Part shown: positions 51,894 through 60,145 of the stretch, piece by piece
Position numbering within the stretch: the stretch's first letter is position 1
Layout: every line of letters starts with the position of its first letter
NCBI GenBank assembly: GCA_943846595.1
Contig: OX044355.1
Coordinates: 1-64,000 of the forward strand
Source of the DNA: an uncultured Polaribacter sp.
Lineage (GTDB): Bacteria; Bacteroidota; Bacteroidia; Flavobacteriales; Flavobacteriaceae
DNA: 64,000 nucleotides
Direction of reading: 5' to 3'
Translations under genes and position numbers: made by a program
Notes under the pieces: model-generated
The model's input: only the letters and a program-made list of their open reading frames with translations
The model's database searches: none
Told to the model about the DNA's origin: nothing

Positions 51894-52811
51894 TTAATAC
51901 AATCTCTCAATTACTTTTTCGATAATTAAAGAGGGGTCCATAAAAATCAAACAAAAAACACCAATAAATAGTAGCATTTTCAGGCTATTGTGTAAAATTC
52001 TGTAATGGTTTTTCTGGGAAGATTTCCACAAATAAAACCCAATAAAGAAGAAGGAAATCACTGCAAAATAGAAATAGTAGCGCATGAGTCCTATTGCTGG
52101 GTATCGTAACAAAACAGCTACAGGAAGCAAGGTTGAAATTAATAAAAAGAGTGACAATTGCTTTGTCTTTCGTTCTCCATAAACCACTGGAAATGTGGTA
52201 TAATTGTTTGCGATAGCCCCTTTTATATTTTCTAGATCTTTAATCAATTCACGAACCATAATTACTAAAAACAAAAAAATGGCTTGCACAAAAATCACTT
52301 CAGAAAAGTTTTTAAAATAAATAAATACGGCAAAGAAAGGAAGTATGGTAAGCATTGTTGCAGAAATCAATCCTGTAAAAGCAAGCTTCTTGAGTTTGTG
52401 AGAATAGCACCAAATTGAAAAAATATACACGACAAAAAACAGTGCTGCCCTCCAGGAGATTAAAAAACCAGAAACAAAACCCAAGAAATTTAAAAGGAAA
52501 TACAATTTCAGAATGGTTTCTTGCTTTACAAAATTATCTAAAGTCGATTTTACAGGCCGATTGATCAGGTCCATTTTTGCATCGTAAAAATTATTGATAA
52601 TATACCCAGCTGCAACTACACAAATGGTCGCAATAACAATGAATAATAAATCGACATCAAAAAGAACGGTTCGCAACGATTTGTTTGGAGAGAAAACAAA
52701 AATGGCTGCCAAGTATTGAGCGAACACCAAGGTGAAGATATTGTATCCTCTAACTACAGAGAACAAACTTAAAAATTTATAAATTACTTTTTTAACTTTA
52801 AGCCCATCCAT
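51894..52811 (-). CDS. UbiA-family prenyltransferase
   Basis: A 305-residue membrane protein with about 8-9 helices. Two aspartate-rich motifs: NNFYDAKMDLINRP and DLENIKGAIANNYTTFPVVY. Flavobacterial members beside mevalonate genes are usually annotated as geranylgeranylglycerol-phosphate geranylgeranyltransferase-like, but the acceptor is not evident from sequence. Ends 10 bp before the mevalonate kinase stop on the same strand. Confidence 0.8.
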   Translation of the reverse strand: MDGLKVKKVIYKFLSLFSVVRGYNIFTLVFAQYLAAIFVFSPNKSLRTVLFDVDLLFIVIATICVVAAGYIINNFYDAKMDLINRPVKSTLDNFVKQETILKLYFLLNFLGFVSGFLISWRAALFFVVYIFSIWCYSHKLKKLAFTGLISATMLTILPFFAVFIYFKNFSEVIFVQAIFLFLVIMVRELIKDLENIKGAIANNYTTFPVVYGERKTKQLSLFLLISTLLPVAVLLRYPAIGLMRYYFYFAVISFFFIGFYLWKSSQKNHYRILHNSLKMLLFIGVFCLIFMDPSLIIEKVIERLY

Positions 52812-52821
52812 AAAGTAGTTT

Positions 52822-53751
52822 TTAGAAACGGTACACCAACTCTAGCTTGAATTTTTCTAACCTTTTTTGCGCTTTTTCATAATCCTCAGTAAAGCCTAAA
52901 ATATAGCCTCCCCCACCAGAACCACACAATTTTAAATAGTACTCATTGGTACGAAGTCCTTGTTCCCATACTTTGTGGAAAGCAGTAGGAATCATGGGTT
53001 TAAAATTCTTTAAAACTAGTTTAGAGAGTAATTTTACATTGCCAAACAACGATTTTACATTGCCGCCCAAGAAATCATCAATACAAGCATCTGTAGTGGT
53101 TGCAAACTCTTCACTAATCATTTTCCGAAAACCATCATTCTTCATCTTGTTCATAAAGATGTTTACCATGGGAGCGGTTTCACCAACCTGCTCAGAATCT
53201 AGTAAAAAAACAGCCCCCTTCCCTTGCTTTTGCGAAGGAATGCCTGCAGGTTCTATATGGTTTTTTGAATTGATTAAAATCGGCAAACTTAAATAGGAAT
53301 TCAATGGATCTAAACCAGAACTCTTCCCATGAAAAAATGACTCCATTAAAGCAAAAATCTGCTTCAACTTCAACAATTTGTCTCGGGTTAAGTTTTCTAA
53401 AACCGTAATCTTATCCGCGGCGTATTGGTCGTAGATTGAAGCAACTAAAGCTCCAGAACTCCCAACACCATATCCTTGAGGAATTGAAGAATCAAAATAC
53501 ATACCCGCATCAATATCCGATTTTAATGCATCAAAATTAAAGGCAACCAAATCGGTATCCAGCGCCAGTAAATAGGAATACAATCGCGCTAAGTTTTCAT
53601 TTGATTTTTGAGCAATTTCGGATACGGGTAGCGAAGGGGTTTTCAAAGCACCTCGGTAAGCATTAAAGGGAATTGCTAAACCTTTGGAGTCTTTAATGAT
53701 CCCATATTCTCCAAAGAGTAAGATTTTCGCATAAAATAAGGGTCCTTTCAT
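52822..53751 (-). CDS. mvk: Mevalonate kinase-type GHMP kinase
   Basis: About 309 residues from the ATG at 53751 (MKGPLFYAKILLFGEYGIIK), the usual family start. The open frame extends further to 53826 but adds a hydrophobic stretch foreign to the family. GHMP ATP motif PQGYGVGSSGALVAS, SGLDPLNSYLSL and C-terminal CGSGGGGYILG. It phosphorylates mevalonate. Neighbours are diphosphomevalonate decarboxylase and, further on, HMG-CoA reductase. Confidence 0.85.
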   Translation of the reverse strand: MKGPLFYAKILLFGEYGIIKDSKGLAIPFNAYRGALKTPSLPVSEIAQKSNENLARLYSYLLALDTDLVAFNFDALKSDIDAGMYFDSSIPQGYGVGSSGALVASIYDQYAADKITVLENLTRDKLLKLKQIFALMESFFHGKSSGLDPLNSYLSLPILINSKNHIEPAGIPSQKQGKGAVFLLDSEQVGETAPMVNIFMNKMKNDGFRKMISEEFATTTDACIDDFLGGNVKSLFGNVKLLSKLVLKNFKPMIPTAFHKVWEQGLRTNEYYLKLCGSGGGGYILGFTEDYEKAQKRLEKFKLELVYRF

Positions 53752-53877
53752 AACTGGTTTTAACATCACAAAAATACAAATAAATAAATGAATAAAAACA
53801 ACATTAAAATTGATGTAAAAAAACACCTTATGTATGAGAGCTTTTTTTAAAACTTTTTAAGCTCTGACTTCAGCAAT

Positions 53878-54957
53878 TTACACCTGTTTTGCGCCAGTAC
53901 CAACATGGTCATAAATATATTGCTTTTTCTCACAAAATGGAGATAAGGTATTTTCTATAAAATGATTTACTAGAACTTCCTCACTTTCTGGATATAACAA
54001 ATGCACATTGGCACCCGCATCTAGAGTAAAACTAAGGTTGCTGTTATTCTCTTGACGGTATTGCCAAACTTTCTGAATTACTTCAAGGGTGTTGGGTTTC
54101 ATTAAAATAAAATACGGAATGCTTGTCAACATCATCGCATGCAACGTCAAGGCTTCACTTTCTACCAAACGAACGAAAGCTTTTAAGTCGCCACTTTGTA
54201 GAATGGCTGCCATTTTAGACAAGTTCTCATTGGCCTGCTTAAAACGGTTTTCGGCATAGGCATGGTCAATCATTAAATTATGCCCAATCGTACTCGAAAC
54301 TTGTTTTTCACCTTTGTCTACTAATAAAATAGCATCTTTGTAATTGTTGAAATTTGCATGTACTTTGTGTGGAAATGGCACCCCAAACAAATCAGAACTG
54401 CCTTCAATTTCTGGATGTGCTCCCCAAACCACCAAAGGCCCTTCAATACTTCTGCTCGCACTACCAGAACCCAATCGTGCTAAAAAGGACGCTTTTTTAT
54501 TGATGAACTCCTGCGTTAAACCTGGATTTAGTGCCGCTTCTAAACTCATTAAGCACATGGCAATCGCGCTTAAACCACTTGCAGAGGAAGCAATTCCGCT
54601 ACTATGTGGAAACGAATTCTCCGAATGTATGGTCATATTATATTCCAGCACATAGGGGCAATACTGTTGAATTCTTTTGAAAAATTCGGCAATTTTAGGC
54701 TTGAATTCTGCTTTCTCTTTTCCTTCAAAAAACAACTTAAATTCAGCTTGATCGGACTTTTCTTTCTTCAGAAAATCGATGGTTGTCTTGGTATGACAAT
54801 TGCTTAGGGTAAAACTTATGGAAGCATTTTTAGGGATTTGCGGATTGCTTTTTCCCCAATATTTTATCAATGCAATATTACTCGGTGTTTGCCAGGTAAA
54901 ACTTGCTTTTTCGATCTTTTCCGAAGAAGATTCAGAAATAAATGGTGCTGTATTCAA
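53878..54957 (-). CDS. mvaD: Diphosphomevalonate decarboxylase
   Basis: A 359-residue GHMP-fold enzyme with SNIALIKYWGKSNPQIPKNA, PHSSGIASSASGLSAIAM (ATP motif) and RLGSGSASRSIEGPLVVWG. It converts diphosphomevalonate to isopentenyl diphosphate. 126 bp separate it from the mevalonate kinase start; same strand. Confidence 0.92.
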   Translation of the reverse strand: MNTAPFISESSSEKIEKASFTWQTPSNIALIKYWGKSNPQIPKNASISFTLSNCHTKTTIDFLKKEKSDQAEFKLFFEGKEKAEFKPKIAEFFKRIQQYCPYVLEYNMTIHSENSFPHSSGIASSASGLSAIAMCLMSLEAALNPGLTQEFINKKASFLARLGSGSASRSIEGPLVVWGAHPEIEGSSDLFGVPFPHKVHANFNNYKDAILLVDKGEKQVSSTIGHNLMIDHAYAENRFKQANENLSKMAAILQSGDLKAFVRLVESEALTLHAMMLTSIPYFILMKPNTLEVIQKVWQYRQENNSNLSFTLDAGANVHLLYPESEEVLVNHFIENTLSPFCEKKQYIYDHVGTGAKQV

Positions 54958-55032
54958 ATGTGTCTTATTTGTGTCAAAGATAAAACTATTTCTACTAAAT
55001 AATTTAACCCTATTTTAGGTATTTTTACACCC

Positions 55033-55638
55033 ATGAAAACACCCAACGTTTTTTTACTCTTGAATGGTGAGAAACCAACGAAATTGCCAGACACCTCAAA
55101 ATATGGGGTCATTTGTGCCACAGATGGCGCCTATGAGTACTTGAAAGAAAATCAGATTCAACCTCATTTTATTAGCGGCGATTTTGATTCTTTAACTTTA
55201 CTTCCAGAAGATATTGAAACGATTTACACCCCCAATCAAAATTATACTGATTTTGATAAAATACTCCAACTTTTGTGGGATCGAAAATACAAAAACATCC
55301 ATGTTTACGGCGCAAGTGGAAAAGAACAGGACCATTTTTTAGGAAATTTACACAGCGCTTTGCAATGGCAAAAAAAACTAAACATCACTTTTTTTGATGA
55401 GCATGGGCAGTATTTTTTTGGCAACAAAAAAATACAACTCTCTAATTGTTTAGACAAAACAATTTCACTACTCCCCTTTCCAACGGCAACCAACATTACT
55501 ACCCATGGACTCCTGTATCCTTTGCAGAATGAAACCTTAACTTTTGGCACAAAAATTGGCACTCGAAACAAAGCCACCAAAAAAGAAGTCGATATTTCTT
55601 TTGAAACTGGTGAATTGCTTATTTTTACCCAACATTAA
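55033..55638 (+). CDS. thiN: Thiamine pyrophosphokinase
   Basis: A 201-residue protein with VICATDGAYEYL, FISGDFDSL, YTDFDKILQ and KEQDHFLGNLHSA, the metal- and substrate-binding motifs of thiamine pyrophosphokinase, followed by a beta-rich thiamin-binding half. It makes thiamine diphosphate. Divergent from mvaD. Confidence 0.88.
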   Translation: MKTPNVFLLLNGEKPTKLPDTSKYGVICATDGAYEYLKENQIQPHFISGDFDSLTLLPEDIETIYTPNQNYTDFDKILQLLWDRKYKNIHVYGASGKEQDHFLGNLHSALQWQKKLNITFFDEHGQYFFGNKKIQLSNCLDKTISLLPFPTATNITTHGLLYPLQNETLTFGTKIGTRNKATKKEVDISFETGELLIFTQH

Positions 55639-55649
55639 ACAGGTCTATT

Positions 55650-55883
55650 TTGAGTAGAAAAATAAAATTATTGTGGGATTTTCGAGGAGAAGATGCTGCA
55701 GCAACTGCCAAACATCATACTATTCATTTGAAAGAATTTGCCGAAATCGAGGCGCTTCCTTTTCATGAAATTGGCCTGCAAGAGAAAAATCCAATGCTAG
55801 TTTCAGCATTTATTACTGTTGCCGAAGCAGATATGAAAAGCTACAGAGATGCCCTAAAACCCCATCGCGGAGCGCTTGAATAA
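55650..55883 (+). CDS. Conserved small flavobacterial protein, TTG start
   Basis: A 77-residue protein (LLWDFRGEDAAATAKHHTIH, then LPFHEIGLQEKNPMLVSAFI). The only upstream in-frame initiation codon is TTG at 55650, 11 bp after the thiN stop. Soluble, acidic and histidine-containing. It looks like a conserved uncharacterised family. No function inferred. Confidence 0.65.
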   Translation: MSRKIKLLWDFRGEDAAATAKHHTIHLKEFAEIEALPFHEIGLQEKNPMLVSAFITVAEADMKSYRDALKPHRGALE

Positions 55884-55972
55884 TGTACCTTAAGGAGTTC
55901 ATTCACTACAAATTTACAGATCTTTTAAAGAAAGAGTACTCAAAAAAACTTGATTACTTTTGAAGATTTCGG

Positions 55973-56539
55973 CTAACTTTTTGTTGAACGCCATTTGATA
56001 CCACAACCCATACTTGGTTTTTGGTTTTCCAATACGGGTTTACTCGCAATGGTATTTTCAATAGCATTCCGAAGATCGATTCCAGAAACAGGAATCCCAT
56101 TTCCTGGCCTAGAGGCATCTAATTGCCCGTGGTATACTGATTTTAAATCGGCATCAAAAACATAAAAATCGGGGGTACAAGCTGCATCATAGGCTTTTGC
56201 TACTTCTTGGGTTTCATCAAACAAATACGGAAACGGATAGTGTTCCTTTTTGGCAACTTCCTTCATCTGCTTGGGACCATCTTGCGGATAATTCTCAATT
56301 TCATTGGAGCTGATTGCAATAAAACCAAACCCTTTTCCTTGATACGCATTGGCTATTTTTACCAAGGTGGCATTGATATGGATGACAAAGGGACAATGAT
56401 TGCAAATAAAGAAAATGACCGTTCCCTTTGTGCCTTTGAGTTCTGATAATGAAACCAAGGTGTCATCTACCGTATTTGGTAAAGTAAAATCAGGTGCTTT
56501 TGTTCCTGCTGAAAATTGATTGGATGTTGTTAATGCCAT
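55973..56539 (-). CDS. Thioredoxin-fold redoxin (AhpC/TSA-like)
   Basis: A 188-residue protein: PDFTLPNTVDDTLVSLSELK, an active-site-like FFICNHCPFV (CxxC), ISSNEIENYPQD and AACTPDFYVFD. No signal peptide, so probably cytoplasmic. A peroxiredoxin- or thiol-disulfide-type protein. The substrate is unknown. 9 bp after the flavoprotein stop. Confidence 0.82.
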   Translation of the reverse strand: MALTTSNQFSAGTKAPDFTLPNTVDDTLVSLSELKGTKGTVIFFICNHCPFVIHINATLVKIANAYQGKGFGFIAISSNEIENYPQDGPKQMKEVAKKEHYPFPYLFDETQEVAKAYDAACTPDFYVFDADLKSVYHGQLDASRPGNGIPVSGIDLRNAIENTIASKPVLENQKPSMGCGIKWRSTKS

Positions 56540-56548
56540 GCTTTTCTT

Positions 56549-57760
56549 TTATTCTTCTGCCAATGCTTTTGCACAAATATACCCTCCAGTCCAGGCATTC
56601 TGAAAGTTAAAACCACCAGTTACCGCATCAATATTCAATACTTCCCCTACAAAAAAGAGGTTTTTATGTTGTTTACTTTCAAAGTGTTTGAAATTAATTT
56701 CTTTTAAATCGACACCCCCAGCAGTCACAAACTCGTCTTTAAAGGTGGTTCTACCATTTGCGTTATAATGCCCATGGGTCAATTGATTTGCCAAATCTTC
56801 CAATTGTCGACTGTTTAAGTCTGCCCAATTTTGAGAAGTCTGTATGCCTGAAAACGTCACAAAACGCTCCCACAATCTTTTTGAAATTTCTGAAAATGGT
56901 GATTTTAAAGATACTGTTTTTCGAGGTTCTTTCTTTTTTAAATTCAATAATACATTCAGTATTTTATCGGTGGGTCTGGAGAGCCAATTGACTTCGATAT
57001 TGTACTGATAGTTTTTGTCGGCCAAAATTCGTGCCCCAAAAGCAGATAATTTTAAAACTGCAGGACCGCTCATTCCCCAATGCGTAATTAATAAAGGCCC
57101 TGAAGCTTCTAGTTTTGTTCCTTGAATACGAAGGGTTGCATTGGGTACCGAAATACCCAATAAATTGGTCAATCTTTTATCCTTTATGTTGAAGGTAAAT
57201 AAGGACGGAACGGGGTTAATAATGCGATGATCTAAAGTTTCGCAAAGTTCCCAAACCTTTTTAGAACTTCCTGCGGCAATGACCACTTTATCAGCTTCAA
57301 AATTTTGAGTTTTTGTGTGTACAACCCAGCTGTCATCTTGTTGATAAATGGAATTTACGCCATGATTTGTCAACACTTTAATTCCTAGGTTATCAACCGC
57401 TTTTTGAAAACAATCAATAATTGCCTGACTGGTATTTGCTTCTGGAAAAACCCGGTTGTCTTCCTCAATTTTTAGTGGAACGCCACGATCATCAAACCAT
57501 TCAAAAGTATCTCCTGTCATAAATTGATGGAAAGGCCCTAGCAACTCTTTTCCCCCTCTTGGGTAAAACGCTACCAATTCTTTGGGTTCAAAACAAGCAT
57601 GTGTTACATTACACCGCCCACCTCCAGAAATTTTAACTTTCTGTAAAACATCTTTCCCTTTCTCAAGAATGGTAATGTCTAAATCGGGATTCTTTTCTTT
57701 TGCGTTGATCGCTGTAAAATATCCTGCTGCACCACCACCTATAATGATTACTGTGTTCAT
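56549..57760 (-). CDS. HI0933/BaiN-type flavoprotein oxidoreductase
   Basis: A 403-residue FAD protein: VIIIGGGAAGYFTAINAKEK (Rossmann), ISGGGRCNVTHAC, and C-terminal NIDAVTGGFNFQNAWTGGYI. Family of NAD(P)/FAD-dependent reductases with poorly defined substrates. Located between the redoxin and the GYDIA kinase, all on the minus strand with gaps under 12 bp. Confidence 0.85.
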   Translation of the reverse strand: MNTVIIIGGGAAGYFTAINAKEKNPDLDITILEKGKDVLQKVKISGGGRCNVTHACFEPKELVAFYPRGGKELLGPFHQFMTGDTFEWFDDRGVPLKIEEDNRVFPEANTSQAIIDCFQKAVDNLGIKVLTNHGVNSIYQQDDSWVVHTKTQNFEADKVVIAAGSSKKVWELCETLDHRIINPVPSLFTFNIKDKRLTNLLGISVPNATLRIQGTKLEASGPLLITHWGMSGPAVLKLSAFGARILADKNYQYNIEVNWLSRPTDKILNVLLNLKKKEPRKTVSLKSPFSEISKRLWERFVTFSGIQTSQNWADLNSRQLEDLANQLTHGHYNANGRTTFKDEFVTAGGVDLKEINFKHFESKQHKNLFFVGEVLNIDAVTGGFNFQNAWTGGYICAKALAEE

Positions 57761-57766
57761 TTATTT

Positions 57767-58717
57767 TTATAATATGATTTCATGATACCTTAAAACGGTA
57801 TTAAATCCTCTGTTTTTAAAATAATCGGGGGTTTGTTCATTTCCAGTTACCAAAACAAAATCACCTCCCCAGGCACCCAAACTTTTCACTTCTCCAAAAT
57901 AATCTGGAAACAACCTTTCTTTTACCGGTTTTGTCTGAATAATTTCCCCAATAATTTTTTCATGGGCAATGATTAAAGTATTGAACGCATCAAGGGTAGT
58001 TGCTTTTACAAACGCTTCTGAAATCTCTGAAATGCGAACAATGTCCTGATGCATTTCTCGCTGTTCTTTTTGTTTTCTATAGGCTAAAATGCCTTCTTTA
58101 GAATCTTGCTTTTCATTGAGGTAAACAAAAAACAAGTGTTCCTTAAAACTTGGATTGAATGTTACAGGTCTAATGAGCGGTTTGTTATTTTTAGTTTGGT
58201 AGTAAATAGGTGTATTGTTTTGCGCACAAGCAACATCATAACCGCTACCTTTAAAAGAATTCCACAGTAACTGAAAGGCATCTACTTTTGCCCAATTGGC
58301 AATCGAATTGATCAATGTAGAAGAAGTTCCTAGCCCCCAATTTTTTGGAAAAGTCAAGTTGGTTTTCACTTCAAAGCCTTTTTCGGTTTGTAAGAAATGT
58401 GGATTTAATTGTTTTGCTGCTTGTAAAATCTCTAATAAAGTTTCTGCAATTAGATCGGCATTCCCTTCTTTTTCAGAATGAAAGGTACAACTCACCAAAC
58501 GCAGTTTTGTCAAATCGAAAATGGCTTCAAACCAACAGGCTCCAGTGTGTGTAAAACTACCCCAAATTAATTGTGGCACTTCAATATGTGCCACCGTTAG
58601 ATCTTGCCCAAACTTTGTTGGCAATGCCAATGAGGTTGCACCATCTAAAACAAGGTATTCTCCTGTTAGTAATAATTTTCCGTTAGAATAAAAGTTTTTC
58701 AAAATATGGATAGTCAA
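57767..58717 (-). CDS. GYDIA-family GHMP kinase
   Basis: A 316-residue protein: FYSNGKLLLTGEYLVLDGAT, ATP motif region NWGLGTSSTLIN, and GSGYDVACAQNN, the signature after which the GYDIA family is named (here GYDVA). It lies between HMG-CoA reductase and a flavoprotein and very likely serves the mevalonate pathway, perhaps as the missing phosphomevalonate kinase. That assignment is inferred from context. Confidence 0.82.
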   Translation of the reverse strand: MTIHILKNFYSNGKLLLTGEYLVLDGATSLALPTKFGQDLTVAHIEVPQLIWGSFTHTGACWFEAIFDLTKLRLVSCTFHSEKEGNADLIAETLLEILQAAKQLNPHFLQTEKGFEVKTNLTFPKNWGLGTSSTLINSIANWAKVDAFQLLWNSFKGSGYDVACAQNNTPIYYQTKNNKPLIRPVTFNPSFKEHLFFVYLNEKQDSKEGILAYRKQKEQREMHQDIVRISEISEAFVKATTLDAFNTLIIAHEKIIGEIIQTKPVKERLFPDYFGEVKSLGAWGGDFVLVTGNEQTPDYFKNRGFNTVLRYHEIIL

Positions 58718-58734
58718 GGCTACAACACCTCTTT

Positions 58735-60003
58735 TTATTTTATTTCTTCAAATTTGGAAACTACCGCTGCATGGGTAACTGTTTTCCCATCAAAATACGT
58801 TGTAATTTTTTCTTTCTCTTGTGCATTTGCTCCCAACTGATTTAAAATATTCTGCAAGTGCATTTTCATATGCCCATGCTGAATTCCTTTGGTGGTAAGT
58901 GCTCTTAATGCAGCAAAATTTTGCGCTAATCCCGCTGCAGCTAAAATCTCCATCAATCGATTTGCAGAGGGTTTTTGCAACATCTCTAGAGATAATTTTG
59001 CCATTGGGTGCAAGCTCGTTAGCCCACCAACAGTGCCTAATGCCAGTGGAATATCTAACCAAAATTTAAAAATCCCGTTAGTAATCGTACAGTGAGACAA
59101 ACTTTTATAGGAACCGTCTTTGGACGCATAGGCATGTGCTCCTGCTTCGACAGCTCTAAAATCATTTCCAGTTGCCAACACCACCGCATCAACACCATTC
59201 ATAATACCTTTATTGTGGGTTACCGCTCTGTAGGGCTCTATCTGGGCAATTTGTACTGCTTGGTAAAATTTTTCTGCAAACTTCTGAGGATTTTCTCCAC
59301 CCAAATCGGCAATCGGGCAACTTACTTCTGCTCGCACCAAACAACCCGGTACAAAATTGGAAAGTATGCTCATGACAATTTCAATCTGATCGTTTCTAAA
59401 GGCATTTGCAATCGCTTCTAAACACGAGTTGATAAAGTTTGCCCCCATGGAATCTTTCGTTTCGAAAGTAACATGCAACTGATAGTAGTTGGCTAGCTTA
59501 TCGGTTTTATCAACCAATTGTAAGTCTAAAATTCCGCCTCCGCGTTTTTCCATGTTTGCGGTAATGGAAGCGGTTGCAGCTATTAATTTTGCTTTGTTTT
59601 TTGTAAAATAGTTGCTTAAATCTTCTTTGTCTCCTTCAAACATAAAATGGACTTGCCCAATTTTTGTGGTTCCTAAGACGGTTGTTTTAAAACCGCCTCT
59701 GGTACTCCAGTACTTTGCAACTAATGCAGCGGCCGCGACCACTGAACTTTCTTCAATAACCATAGGGATTGCATAGGTCTCATTATTGATTAAGAAATTG
59801 GGAGCAACGCCAAAGGGCATATAAAAATTACTAAGCGTATTTTCTATAAAATCGTCATGTAATTGTTGTAGTTTTTCGTCTGAGTTCCAATACTGTTGTA
59901 GAATTTGAACAACATGGGCATTCTTTTCAAAATAGTTTTCTGCTAACCAATTAATTTTCTCTTGTTTGCTTCGTTTGGAAAATCCTGAAATAACTTTAGA
60001 CAT
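58735..60003 (-). CDS. mvaA: HMG-CoA reductase, class II (degradative-type family)
   Basis: A 422-residue protein: MPFGVAPNFLINNETYAIPM, catalytic Glu in MVIEESSVVAAAAL, NKGIMNGVDAVVLATGNDFR with catalytic Lys and Asp, and a late GIQHGHMKMHL with a His candidate. It reduces HMG-CoA to mevalonate (biosynthetically in Flavobacteria, despite the family name). First gene of the minus-strand run toward 55973. Confidence 0.92.
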   Translation of the reverse strand: MSKVISGFSKRSKQEKINWLAENYFEKNAHVVQILQQYWNSDEKLQQLHDDFIENTLSNFYMPFGVAPNFLINNETYAIPMVIEESSVVAAAALVAKYWSTRGGFKTTVLGTTKIGQVHFMFEGDKEDLSNYFTKNKAKLIAATASITANMEKRGGGILDLQLVDKTDKLANYYQLHVTFETKDSMGANFINSCLEAIANAFRNDQIEIVMSILSNFVPGCLVRAEVSCPIADLGGENPQKFAEKFYQAVQIAQIEPYRAVTHNKGIMNGVDAVVLATGNDFRAVEAGAHAYASKDGSYKSLSHCTITNGIFKFWLDIPLALGTVGGLTSLHPMAKLSLEMLQKPSANRLMEILAAAGLAQNFAALRALTTKGIQHGHMKMHLQNILNQLGANAQEKEKITTYFDGKTVTHAAVVSKFEEIK

Positions 60004-60145
60004 CTATGTTCTTATTTTCTGAGTCTTGCAAAGATAATTGAATCGTAGAAAAGATTGTATTGAATTCAATATTTATAATTTTTTGGGATGATTTTTGCTG
60101 ATTTTTCCGTAAACTTGGCAAAGTTTTATTAAAAATCATGCTATT

